Under the pieces are notes generated by a model. The model saw nothing but the letters and a program-made list of their open reading frames with translations, had not been told where the DNA came from and did no database searches. The translations under genes and the position numbers were made by a program. Below are positions 7,747-14,927 of a stretch of DNA of 18,604 nt, one piece after another (position 1 is the stretch's first letter; every line of letters starts with the position of its first letter). The stretch covers positions 1 through 18,604 of the forward strand of contig JAAZUV010000013.1 of the NCBI GenBank assembly GCA_018623995.1, in the 5' to 3' direction. Source of the DNA: Methanobacteriota archaeon (GTDB lineage: Archaea > Thermoplasmatota > Poseidoniia > Poseidoniales > Poseidoniaceae).

Positions 7747-8651
7747 TCCTCACCGATGCCAGAAAGAAGCATGACAATACGAATTGTTCCTTCGAGGTCG
7801 GGAGATACTCGTGCACCTAGAATCACTTGAGCATCAGAATCAACGGCAGATGTGAGAGCCGTTGCAATTTCGTCCACTTGGCCAATCGTCATGCCTAAAC
7901 CACCCTCGATTTGAAGAAGACAGCCTTTCGCACCAGCGACATTCATCGGAGCTAGTGGTGCCTTAATGGTTGCATTGTAGAGATCGTCCAACTGCTCATG
8001 GTGACCAGTTCCTACCAGCATGGTTGAACCTCCTTTGTGTTGAACAATAGCTCGCAAGTCCATCAAATCGAGATTGATAAGGCCCATCGAAAGAAGTGTG
8101 CGAACCAATCCATCGATTAGATCTTCAACCCACTCCGAACCCATGCTCCAATCTTTGCCCCTGTCCCGGGCTTGTCGAGCCAGTCGTTCAAGTGAGAGTT
8201 GGACACAAACATCCGAGTGATGTTCCAGTCGTTGAATCTCGGCTTCTGCGATCTTTTTCCGTGTCGGCTGACTGTCGAACGGAAGAGCTGCAATAGAGAG
8301 AACCGTTGCCCCGTGGAGTTTCGCCTGTCTTGCAAATTCGTGCGAAGCACCAGTCCCAGTACCTCCACCTAACCCTGCAACGATGATGACCAATTCCGCT
8401 TGTTCAAGAAAAGGACGTGTGCGGGTTGCTAATCCCCTCATCCGCTGTTCAGCGAGAGGAGGAAGCGCGGCACAACCCAAAGCATCCAAGGTGTGCCCGA
8501 GGCGAATGATGTGCGCTCCATCGACATCCGGAAACCGATCGTCAGCATCGAGCATCAGCAACGATGCACCGGCACCCCTTTGATGGGCTCGAGCAGCCCA
8601 AACGCAACCGAGCCCCCCAATTCCTGCGACGAGGATTTGCGATGACTCCAT
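7743..8651 (-). CDS. Divergent FtsZ/tubulin-superfamily GTPase
   Basis: This 302-residue protein has the tubulin/FtsZ signature GLGGGTGTGA (residues 93-102), which binds GTP phosphates. It also has a T7-loop-like GLINLDLMDLR (190-200) with N193, D195 and D198 in the catalytic N-x-D-x-x-D arrangement of FtsZ, so polymer-coupled GTP hydrolysis is plausible. The N-terminal nucleotide loop is GIGGLGCVWA, rather than the glycine-rich GVGGGGGNA of standard FtsZ. The chain ends soon after the C-terminal domain, with no long linker or conserved tail peptide for SepF/FtsA-type anchors. FtsZ forms the division ring; a paralogue with another scaffold role is equally possible. It starts 35 nt after the TPR gene stop and may be co-transcribed with it. 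The superfamily call is firm; orthology to division FtsZ is uncertain. Confidence 0.85.
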   Translation of the reverse strand: MESSQILVAGIGGLGCVWAARAHQRGAGASLLMLDADDRFPDVDGAHIIRLGHTLDALGCAALPPLAEQRMRGLATRTRPFLEQAELVIIVAGLGGGTGTGASHEFARQAKLHGATVLSIAALPFDSQPTRKKIAEAEIQRLEHHSDVCVQLSLERLARQARDRGKDWSMGSEWVEDLIDGLVRTLLSMGLINLDLMDLRAIVQHKGGSTMLVGTGHHEQLDDLYNATIKAPLAPMNVAGAKGCLLQIEGGLGMTIGQVDEIATALTSAVDSDAQVILGARVSPDLEGTIRIVMLLSGIGED

Positions 8652-8686
8652 GACAAACCCTTGTCAAAGACGCCCTTGAACTTACC

Positions 8687-8989
8687 TTATTTATCGACGA
8701 ATCGAAGGTATCGACGACGAGCATCTCGAGCCCACGCGTTGTCCGGTTCAAGGTGGAGAACCTTGTCGTAGTACGAGACGGCTGTCTCAAACTCAGAGAG
8801 ATGGCGGCCGTACAAATGACCAAGATTTGACAAAACAGGAATGCACTCGTCATCCTCCTCAAGCATACCCAAAAGGAGCCGTTCTGCTGCACCAAGATCG
8901 TTTTTGAGCATCAAATCTTCCGCCTCATCCAATTGCTCAAGTTGAAGCGATGAGAGGTCGTAGATGTTGTCGAAGGGAGTTTCCGCCAT
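8687..8989 (-). CDS. Small TPR-repeat protein
   Basis: This is a 100-residue soluble protein starting at MAETPFDN (ATG 8989). A longer frame reaches 9088, but its extra residues are Arg/Cys-rich and unlike the rest, so the shorter start is preferred. A tetratricopeptide-like helix pair is visible in NLGHLYGR...FETAVSYYDKVLHLEPDN (about residues 56-83), with a preceding partial repeat (LDEAEDLMLKNDLGAAERLL). TPRs are protein-protein interaction modules. It sits directly upstream of the FtsZ-like gene on the same strand, which suggests an adaptor or assembly partner, but this is inference from position only. Confidence 0.75.
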   Translation of the reverse strand: MAETPFDNIYDLSSLQLEQLDEAEDLMLKNDLGAAERLLLGMLEEDDECIPVLSNLGHLYGRHLSEFETAVSYYDKVLHLEPDNAWARDARRRYLRFVDK

Positions 8990-9090
8990 GAAGTACCCTA
9001 ACGGTCGAATCACAAGAATTCTTGCCCTGTTACATTTTGCTCGAAAAACGGCACACTGCAAGACATTATTCTGGCGAATCACTAACAATG

Positions 9091-9096
9091 TTTAAG
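9091..9096 (+). promoter_or_regulatory. TATA-like box of the respiratory operon
   Basis: TTTAAG (within AATGTTTAAGGGG) lies about 40 bp before ATG 9133, placing a start site near 9120 and leaving a leader of about 13 nt that includes GGGTG at 9123-9127. It is the only good TATA-like element in the 143 bp between the divergent TPR gene and the operon. Confidence 0.45.
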
Positions 9097-9132
9097 GGGT
9101 CCTTCTAAGTCGAAAGCCCATAGGGTGTAGCC

Positions 9133-9945
9133 ATGCTGACAACCTCCTTCTCAAAACGCCGCCCAGTTGCGGTTGCAGTGTTGCTTCTCCTGCTTCTCCC
9201 TGGCCTTGCAACATCCTTGCCGACGGGAATCGGTGGCCAACAAAACGACATCGACGATGTCGCCAAAGAAGGATGCCTTTGTCACAACGCAGCACCATCC
9301 AACAGCGTTCAAGTGATTCTTGACAGCGTCCCGTATGCTTGGACGCCAGGCGAAACCTACGAACTCCAACTCCACATCATTGGGGGGCCTGCCGCCGGAG
9401 GACAATACTCCGCAGGATTCTCAATGCGAGTTTCAAGCGGTGAGCTCGGAGGAACAGGTGCCGACAATTGGCAAGGCGATATGCAATCGCTCACGCACAC
9501 ATCTGCCTCCGCTGCAGAATCCGACCGGATGTGGGACATTACTTGGACAGCACCTGCTGAGGGTGAAGGAACCGTCACGTTCTGGATCACCGGCAACAGC
9601 GTCAACGGCGACGGCGGCCTTGGAAACGTTGTCGAAGATATGTGGAATCAGTTGACCTTCGCTCTTGTCGAGGGCGATGAAGACAGCCTTTCTCGTGGAA
9701 CTCGAACAGTCTTTGCAGGTGACGGAAATGTTGCACCTCCAGAACCTGAATCACACGGGGCCGACTTGCACCACATGGGTGCTAAACTGCGTGCACACTG
9801 GCTTGGCCTTCTCGGATTTGGAGCGGTCATCATGTGTGTCGTCTTTGCTGGTTTGATGCTCCGATATGGATTCTCGACCTCGTACGAGGGACGAAGTAAC
9901 CAGTTGCGCTTGCGCTACAAACTCATGCGAAGAGGTGATCAGTGA
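9133..9945 (+). CDS. Exported, membrane-anchored Reeler/choice-of-anchor-like protein with C-x-C-H motif
   Basis: This 270-residue protein is the first gene of the respiratory operon. It has a basic start and hydrophobic signal segment (residues 10-29). An extracytoplasmic beta domain follows, opening with EGCLCHNAAP (C48, C50, H51), then TPGETYELQLHI and later THTSASA, WTAPAEGEGTVTFW and GNSVNGDGG. This order matches Reeler/choice-of-anchor-type secreted domains known to me from bacteria. A His-rich stretch (H208, H213, H214, H222) precedes a transmembrane helix at about 224-244 and a basic cytoplasmic tail. The C-x-C-H could hold a heme or metal, but it is not a canonical C-x-x-C-H. Position suggests an external subunit of the Rieske/cytochrome b complex, possibly an electron acceptor in place of a cytochrome c. 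The domain-family call is moderate; the topology is good. Confidence 0.75.
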   Translation: MLTTSFSKRRPVAVAVLLLLLLPGLATSLPTGIGGQQNDIDDVAKEGCLCHNAAPSNSVQVILDSVPYAWTPGETYELQLHIIGGPAAGGQYSAGFSMRVSSGELGGTGADNWQGDMQSLTHTSASAAESDRMWDITWTAPAEGEGTVTFWITGNSVNGDGGLGNVVEDMWNQLTFALVEGDEDSLSRGTRTVFAGDGNVAPPEPESHGADLHHMGAKLRAHWLGLLGFGAVIMCVVFAGLMLRYGFSTSYEGRSNQLRLRYKLMRRGDQ

Positions 9946-10391
9946 TGTACGACGACACCATCAACAACTTGCTCAAGGGTGTTGCTGACGGTTCAATCTC
10001 CGTCAAGGATGCTCGTAATGCTTTGGAAGGGGTAGAACTCACCGAGGCGCAAATGGACGAAGCCATCAACCACGGCGTCCACAATGTAGCAGAATCTGGA
10101 ACCATTGTTAGTGCAAGCCTTGCCCCTTCTGGTGGCTCCTACCTCACCATGTTCTTCTTTGCATGGGGCATCTTCTGGGCATGCTATTGGGCATTCTCCC
10201 TCATTTACGGACTTGCGAAAAGCTGGGATCAGCAACAACTCGCTTTCCATCTTGCCATGACCTTGACAACGTTAATTCTCATGGGTGTGATCTACCTCAA
10301 GTTCATCCTGCCGGACACCATCATCGTCAAACATTCTCAGAACAAGTACGTCCCTGAACACGTCAAGGACTGGAAGGAGTACAAGTGGTGA
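9945..10391 (+). CDS. Small two-helix membrane subunit of the Rieske/cytochrome b operon
   Basis: This is a 148-residue protein that I do not assign to a named family. ATG 9945 overlaps the previous stop as TGATG; a GTG three bases earlier is a less likely start. The N-terminal 50 residues are soluble and acidic and contain DGSISVKDARNALEG, which looks like a small helical dimerisation or EF-like segment without a clear calcium loop. Two transmembrane helices follow (about 68-92 and 101-125), then a basic tail ending in KDWKEYKW. Tight coupling on both sides, with one-base and short overlaps, makes an accessory subunit of the complex likely. Confidence 0.8.
   Translation: MYDDTINNLLKGVADGSISVKDARNALEGVELTEAQMDEAINHGVHNVAESGTIVSASLAPSGGSYLTMFFFAWGIFWACYWAFSLIYGLAKSWDQQQLAFHLAMTLTTLILMGVIYLKFILPDTIIVKHSQNKYVPEHVKDWKEYKW
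10387..10391 (+). promoter_or_regulatory. Ribosome binding site deciding the Rieske start
   Basis: GGTGA sits five bases before ATG 10397. Its last three bases are the stop codon of the preceding gene. It favours ATG 10397 over GTG 10385 or 10388. Confidence 0.55.
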
Positions 10392-10396
10392 AGCAT

Positions 10397-11239
10397 ATGG
10401 CGAAAGATTACAATTTATTCGTTCCTGAAGCAAAGGAAGGCGCTGCCAACGCTGGTGAAACCGTCATCAATCGAAGACAATTCTTGCGCTATGGTTTCAA
10501 TACGGCAACAGGTGTTCTCGCAGCATCATTGGGCGTTCTCGGATTTGCTGCCATTCTCCTTCCACCAGGCGGTGGCTCCGCTGGTGACCTCTCGGTCAAA
10601 TTCTGGGCCAAGGGTCGTGAAGACACGGCGTGGTACGGTCCGAAGCACCTTCAATCGATGACGAAGGCAGACTTTGTCGCAGAGGCTGCCAACTCCAACA
10701 CCGGTACCGCAGGTGCCGCTGGTGTTTGGAACGGCGTCCCTGTTGTCGTCACCTATGTCGAGGACTCCAAGTGGCAAGGATCACCAACGGACAACAACAA
10801 AGCACGATTCCAAATGATGGAGGGTTACGATGAATCTGGAAAGTACATCGGTCACTTCGAAGACATGGTTGCGATGGATGAGCGCATCTACCCATCCGAT
10901 GACCTCATTATGGTCTTTGGACGCTGCACACACCTTTGCTGCATCCCAGGTTGGCAGCTCGTATCCAACTCCTACACAGACGACACGTGGACACCTGGCG
11001 GCACCGACGATGGTGGAACCAAGTTGTTCTGCATCTGCCACTCCTCCCGATTCGATACCACTGCACTTGAGATGAACACCAACCGCAACCGAGCCAATGG
11101 TGCAACCTTCACTTATGCAGGTGTACGTAAAGCAGGAGGTCCGGCTCCTGTTGGTCTTCCATTGATTCCTATTGTTCTCAACAATGGTGTCGTTGAAGGC
11201 ATAACCGACTACGTCGATTGGTTGACGTACTGTGATTGA
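10397..11239 (+). CDS. Rieske [2Fe-2S] protein of the cytochrome b complex
   Basis: This 280-residue protein carries electrons from quinol at the Qo site. The N-terminus has a twin-arginine segment NRRQFLRYG (about residues 25-33) followed by a hydrophobic helix (about 38-57), as in Tat-inserted Rieske proteins. Cluster-binding box 1 is CTHLCC (177-182) and box 2 is CICHSSRFD (212-220). Both ligating Cys/His pairs and the disulfide Cys of each box are present. Box 1 carries an extra Cys where Gly is usual, and box 2 has Ser for the usual Gly. GGPAPVGLPL near residues 246-255 is the typical Rieske loop. ATG 10397 was chosen because GGTGA lies five bases upstream; GTG codons at 10385 and 10388 are alternatives. 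The domain carries a longer region than usual between the membrane helix and box 1. Identity is firm. Confidence 0.95.
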   Translation: MAKDYNLFVPEAKEGAANAGETVINRRQFLRYGFNTATGVLAASLGVLGFAAILLPPGGGSAGDLSVKFWAKGREDTAWYGPKHLQSMTKADFVAEAANSNTGTAGAAGVWNGVPVVVTYVEDSKWQGSPTDNNKARFQMMEGYDESGKYIGHFEDMVAMDERIYPSDDLIMVFGRCTHLCCIPGWQLVSNSYTDDTWTPGGTDDGGTKLFCICHSSRFDTTALEMNTNRNRANGATFTYAGVRKAGGPAPVGLPLIPIVLNNGVVEGITDYVDWLTYCD

Positions 11240-11244
11240 GGTGA
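11238..11244 (+). promoter_or_regulatory. Ribosome binding site of the cytochrome b gene
   Basis: GAGGTGA lies four bases before ATG 11249 and overlaps the Rieske stop codon, supporting coupled translation within the operon. Confidence 0.6.
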
Positions 11245-11248
11245 TATC

Positions 11249-12115
11249 ATGACAACAATGTTCTGGATTCTTTGGTTCTTCATCGCTTTCATTATCGTCC
11301 TTGTTGCCTTTACACTGCGTAAGGAAACAGAAGAAATGCCACGTCGAGAAATTCTTCGTGCTGTTGAGTCAACAGGCGGAATGGGTATTTCCGAACGGGC
11401 GTTCCTGTGGGTATTTTCATGGATGGACACACGGTTCCGCATCCAAGACTACTGGAACATGTCCAAGGGGGCATACTACAACATGCACCGCCAAATGCCT
11501 CTTACCCACGCTGAAAAGTACAAGTTGCGTATCATTTGGTATTGGTACCCATTGTACTGCCTTGGTGGTATTTCGTTCCTCAGTTTCATCATTCTTGTCT
11601 TGACTGGAACCATTCTCGGAATTTACTACGTTCCTGGTGGTGAGGGCGATCCATCACCTGCTTATGCCTCCATGGAATTCATTATGCTCGAACTTCCATT
11701 TGGATACATCATTCGTGCTGTTCACCACTGGGGAACGCACTTCATGGTTGCATCTGTGTTCTTGCACATGTGCCGTGTCTACTTCACCGGTGCGTACCGA
11801 AACCCACGTGAACTCAACTGGCTCATCGGTGTTGCTTTGATGGCGTTGACCATCGTCTTCGGTTACTCTGGCTATTTGCTACCATGGGACAGTCTTGCTT
11901 ACGGTGCTGCAGTCATTGGAATCAACCTTGCCAACTCCTCTCCATTGATTGGAAAGTACATCGCAACCCTTCTCTTCGGTGGTTCATCCTTGACACCACG
12001 AACGGTAACACGGATGTACTTCATCCACGTCTTCATTCTCCCTGTGATTGTGACAACTTTGATCATCATTCACTTGTTTATTGTCTGGGTACAAGGCATT
12101 GCGGAGCCACATTGA
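11249..12115 (+). CDS. Cytochrome b, b6-type N-terminal half, with conserved heme c_n Cys
   Basis: This 288-residue protein is the heme-bearing half of a split cytochrome b. It aligns by eye along its length with plant cytochrome b6. YCLGGIS (103-109) matches the b6 segment whose Cys35 holds the extra heme c_n/c_i, so C104 is the predicted attachment site. IRAVHHW (155-161) and FLHMCRVY supply ligands H159 and H173. SGYLLPWD lies near 207-214. H260 and H275 form the second pair. The spacings of 14 and 15 residues are b6-like. PRELNW also matches. An extra N-terminal helix (about 3-22) and about 80 linker residues precede the four-helix core. There is a small insert (about 129-137) between the first two core helices. 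It follows the Rieske gene and precedes the C-terminal half, so they should form one complex in the membrane. Confidence 0.95.
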   Translation: MTTMFWILWFFIAFIIVLVAFTLRKETEEMPRREILRAVESTGGMGISERAFLWVFSWMDTRFRIQDYWNMSKGAYYNMHRQMPLTHAEKYKLRIIWYWYPLYCLGGISFLSFIILVLTGTILGIYYVPGGEGDPSPAYASMEFIMLELPFGYIIRAVHHWGTHFMVASVFLHMCRVYFTGAYRNPRELNWLIGVALMALTIVFGYSGYLLPWDSLAYGAAVIGINLANSSPLIGKYIATLLFGGSSLTPRTVTRMYFIHVFILPVIVTTLIIIHLFIVWVQGIAEPH

Positions 12116-12117
12116 TC

Positions 12118-12122
12118 GGAGG
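12118..12122 (+). promoter_or_regulatory. Ribosome binding site of the cytochrome b/HdrD fusion gene
   Basis: GGAGG, a full match, lies seven bases before ATG 12130 and three bases after the cytochrome b stop. Confidence 0.65.
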
Positions 12123-12129
12123 AATTTGA

Positions 12130-14925
12130 ATGGGATTAATGGAAAATTTAGGACGAGTTGCGACCTCGTATATGGATGAAAAAGCCAAGCTTCAGGAAGC
12201 TGGTGAAAAGCGAAAGCGTACCCGCATGGGTCACGGTTTCTGGCCTCATGAAGTTCTTCGAGATACCATTCTGTTTGCGTTCATGGCAGCAGTTCTGTTG
12301 TTCTATGCGTGGTTGATTCCACCGCCACTACACGGCGCTGCAGATCCATACGCACAAGCAGGATTCGTTTTCCCTGATTGGTATGTATTGTTCTCGTACG
12401 GATACCTACGATGGGGAGAGTATCTTCCTCAATTCACGGTACCAACCGGATTCATTGGCGACATTGTCGGCCAACCTGTTTTCGCATGGAACGCTGCATG
12501 GTGGGGCGCTGCACTCACTGGTATTCCAGTCGGTATTCTCGCACTTCCACCGTTCCTCGGCGGACGTGAGAAGCGACCGGTCGAAGACCCATGGTTTGCT
12601 GCAGCAGGTGCTGTCTACCTTGCACACGTTTGGTTCATCTCTGTCTTTTCGATCAACATCTTCCTCGAATTGTACGGGAAAAACAGATCGGACTATTGTA
12701 AACTCGATTCACATGGAGATTTGTTATGTGGAACGAGAGCACCATGGATTGCTGAAATTTTCAATGCCGTGCCGTGGATACTCACAGGTATGCTGTTATG
12801 GATTGTGATTTATTTTGTTGGACGTAATATCCTCGTCAAAGCATGGGGATCAGGATTCACACCGGAACACGGTAAGCGTGTCATCATCGGCGCCCTCGTC
12901 ATTTCCGCAGGTGCATCGGTTGCAACCTTCGATACATACGACAACGGATTCTGGGAAGCCGGTGGACTGTTGACCATCAAGGGACTAACACACGACTACT
13001 ACCCTGAGCTGGAAGCAATGCGTACACAGCCATCCGATGTACACGTTCATGAAACAAACGAGTTTACCGACGACCGTGGGTACACCGATGGCATCGTACC
13101 GGCAGCAGCCTGGCTTGATTGGCAAATCTTCCAACCTGCTCGAGAAACCATCATCGATTTCAGTGATGCCAACAACCATCAAAACCCAACTGAGGGCGAC
13201 AATGCTGCAGGCGAAACCGTGACCTTCGCTGGTGGTGAAGGCTACACAAAGTCTGGTACATTCACCGTCTCAGGCGAGTACACCGATGAAGCACTCCCGA
13301 CTGATGTTACCTGCGAATACCGAGCCAGTGAGCGGAAGATCGACGGCGTCAATACTGCTACAATGCTTTCGAGCACCATGAGCGTCACCGACAGCTCAGG
13401 AAAGGTCCTTGCTTCATTCACAGGCTGTGAAGGTGCTGAAATCAACCTCGTACCGGGCAACTACAACTACGAGTACACCCTTGTCGCATCAGGTGCCTTG
13501 GCTCTCAATGATTCGATCACAACGGAAACGACCTATTCCGTACGTGCCTTCCAACCGCTTCTCTTGTGGGACGACAACTCTGGCGCTCACTCTGGCAAGG
13601 TTGTTGATTTGACCAACTCAACGATGATTGCAATGATTCAAGCCGATGGCGGAGCGTATTCGGTCACCGATAACCCATCCTACCATGTCAACCCAAAGGC
13701 ACTCGATGCTAAGTTGACCTATGCTATGTTCATCCCATGTCTGACCTTTGGTGCTGTTGTCATCGTTCTGTTGCGATCCATGGCACGTGGTTATGAATTC
13801 GAGATGAACAAGTGTTACGGCTGTGACCTTTGTGACGATGCCTGTCCAGTTCGATTGTTCAATGGTGGAGACAAACTCAACATCATCTACAACTCATGGA
13901 ACAATGAGGACGATGGTGTTCCGCTGTATTCGTGTCTAACATGTACTGCATGTACGAATGCTTGTCCACAGTTGGTCAACTACGACTCCTACGTCGACAT
14001 TCGACGCAGCCTGATCGTAGGTGGACCAGCTGCAGAAATTCCTCACACTGTTCTTCAAGCCGTTCTTGCTGCTGAAGCAGAGGAAGCATCCAACGATGAC
14101 TTCATCCCAGTAGAGGAATACCCTATTTCCTCAAACGTTGGCTACTACCCTGGCTGTGTCGATTATCTCGACCAAGAGATGGTCTTCTCACACGTCAACG
14201 AGGGTGAGATGAACCTTGGTGATTCAACAACGGCTGCCTTTACTCTGTTCGAAGAGATGGGACACGATGTCTCCTATCTTGGTCGTGACTTCCTCAAGTG
14301 CTGTGGCCACGATCAGAAGTGGCAGGGACTGACAGAAGTCTTTGACAAACTCAAGGCCTACAACCAGAAGAAAATCGAAGCATCCGGCATCGATACACTC
14401 GTTTCTTCATGTGCTGAATGTTTCCGTACCTTTGCTCGTGATTATGAACTCGAAGGTGTCAAGGTCATGCACACGACAGAATACCTCATCGAGAACGGTT
14501 TCGATATGCAACTCTCGACCGATGCAACCACCGTCACATACCACGATCCATGTCGTCTCGGTCGACAAATGGGTATCTACGATGAGCCACGTGAGCTCAT
14601 TAACGCTGTTGAGGGTGTCGATCTTGTTGAGATGGAACACCATGGCGAAGACGCCATGTGCTGTGGTGTCTCAAGCATGATGTCGTGCAACGAGAACGCT
14701 CGAGCACTCCGTGTTGCTCGAATGGAAGAAATCAAGTCGACCGGTGCAGACACAATGTTGACCTCTTGTCCAAAGTGTGTTTCGCACTTCGAGTGCCTCA
14801 AGTTCGAGGGTGATGAACGCTACGAAGACATCGAGATTCTCGATGTTGTTTCCTTCCTTGCTCGTGAAGTCAACGCCAAGAAGAGCGAACTTCCTGCAGC
14901 AGCTCAAACTGAAGTTGAAGCTTGA
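12130..14925 (+). CDS. Fusion: cytochrome b C-terminal (subunit IV-like) + extracytoplasmic domain + HdrD/GlpC-like [4Fe-4S]/CCG module
   Basis: This single 931-residue chain has several modules. Helices near 47-64, 122-142 and 157-180 resemble subunit IV, with the Qo motif PDWY at 82-85 in the loop after helix 1. Two more helices follow (about 212-234, 251-267). Then comes a hydrophilic, beta-rich insert of about 260 residues (268-529) with C395 and C433 possibly paired, and a sixth helix (about 530-551). By the positive-inside rule the remainder is cytoplasmic. It holds C562/C565/C568/C572 and C602/C605/C608/C612, two C-x2-C-x2-C-x3-CP [4Fe-4S] sites. Two CCG domains complete it: C676, C724-C725, C761/C764; and C808, C844-C845, C880/C883. 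CCG domains occur in HdrB/HdrD, GlpC and LutA, where they hold noncubane clusters or quinone-linked redox sites. The frame is intact. The module order is read directly; the joint function is inference. Confidence 0.93.
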   Translation: MGLMENLGRVATSYMDEKAKLQEAGEKRKRTRMGHGFWPHEVLRDTILFAFMAAVLLFYAWLIPPPLHGAADPYAQAGFVFPDWYVLFSYGYLRWGEYLPQFTVPTGFIGDIVGQPVFAWNAAWWGAALTGIPVGILALPPFLGGREKRPVEDPWFAAAGAVYLAHVWFISVFSINIFLELYGKNRSDYCKLDSHGDLLCGTRAPWIAEIFNAVPWILTGMLLWIVIYFVGRNILVKAWGSGFTPEHGKRVIIGALVISAGASVATFDTYDNGFWEAGGLLTIKGLTHDYYPELEAMRTQPSDVHVHETNEFTDDRGYTDGIVPAAAWLDWQIFQPARETIIDFSDANNHQNPTEGDNAAGETVTFAGGEGYTKSGTFTVSGEYTDEALPTDVTCEYRASERKIDGVNTATMLSSTMSVTDSSGKVLASFTGCEGAEINLVPGNYNYEYTLVASGALALNDSITTETTYSVRAFQPLLLWDDNSGAHSGKVVDLTNSTMIAMIQADGGAYSVTDNPSYHVNPKALDAKLTYAMFIPCLTFGAVVIVLLRSMARGYEFEMNKCYGCDLCDDACPVRLFNGGDKLNIIYNSWNNEDDGVPLYSCLTCTACTNACPQLVNYDSYVDIRRSLIVGGPAAEIPHTVLQAVLAAEAEEASNDDFIPVEEYPISSNVGYYPGCVDYLDQEMVFSHVNEGEMNLGDSTTAAFTLFEEMGHDVSYLGRDFLKCCGHDQKWQGLTEVFDKLKAYNQKKIEASGIDTLVSSCAECFRTFARDYELEGVKVMHTTEYLIENGFDMQLSTDATTVTYHDPCRLGRQMGIYDEPRELINAVEGVDLVEMEHHGEDAMCCGVSSMMSCNENARALRVARMEEIKSTGADTMLTSCPKCVSHFECLKFEGDERYEDIEILDVVSFLAREVNAKKSELPAAAQTEVEA

Positions 14926-14927
14926 AG

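Noticed and set aside
9013..9024. Perfect 12-bp palindrome CAAGAATTCTTG between the divergent TPR gene and the respiratory operon.
   Set aside because: A single short palindrome, about 70 bp from the operon TATA-like box and not repeated elsewhere that I noticed; not enough to call an operator.
8990..9088. Longer start for the TPR protein (33 extra residues).
   Set aside because: The extra part is Arg/Cys-rich, unlike the rest, and would consume most of the promoter region shared with the respiratory operon.
9274..9285. CLCH read as a canonical c-type heme site.
   Set aside because: The spacing is C-x-C-H, not C-x-x-C-H, so a standard cytochrome c call is not justified; kept only as a finding.
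10385..10396. GTG starts for the Rieske protein at 10385 or 10388.
   Set aside because: ATG 10397 has GGTGA at a good distance; the GTG codons lie inside that site and add only a few residues.
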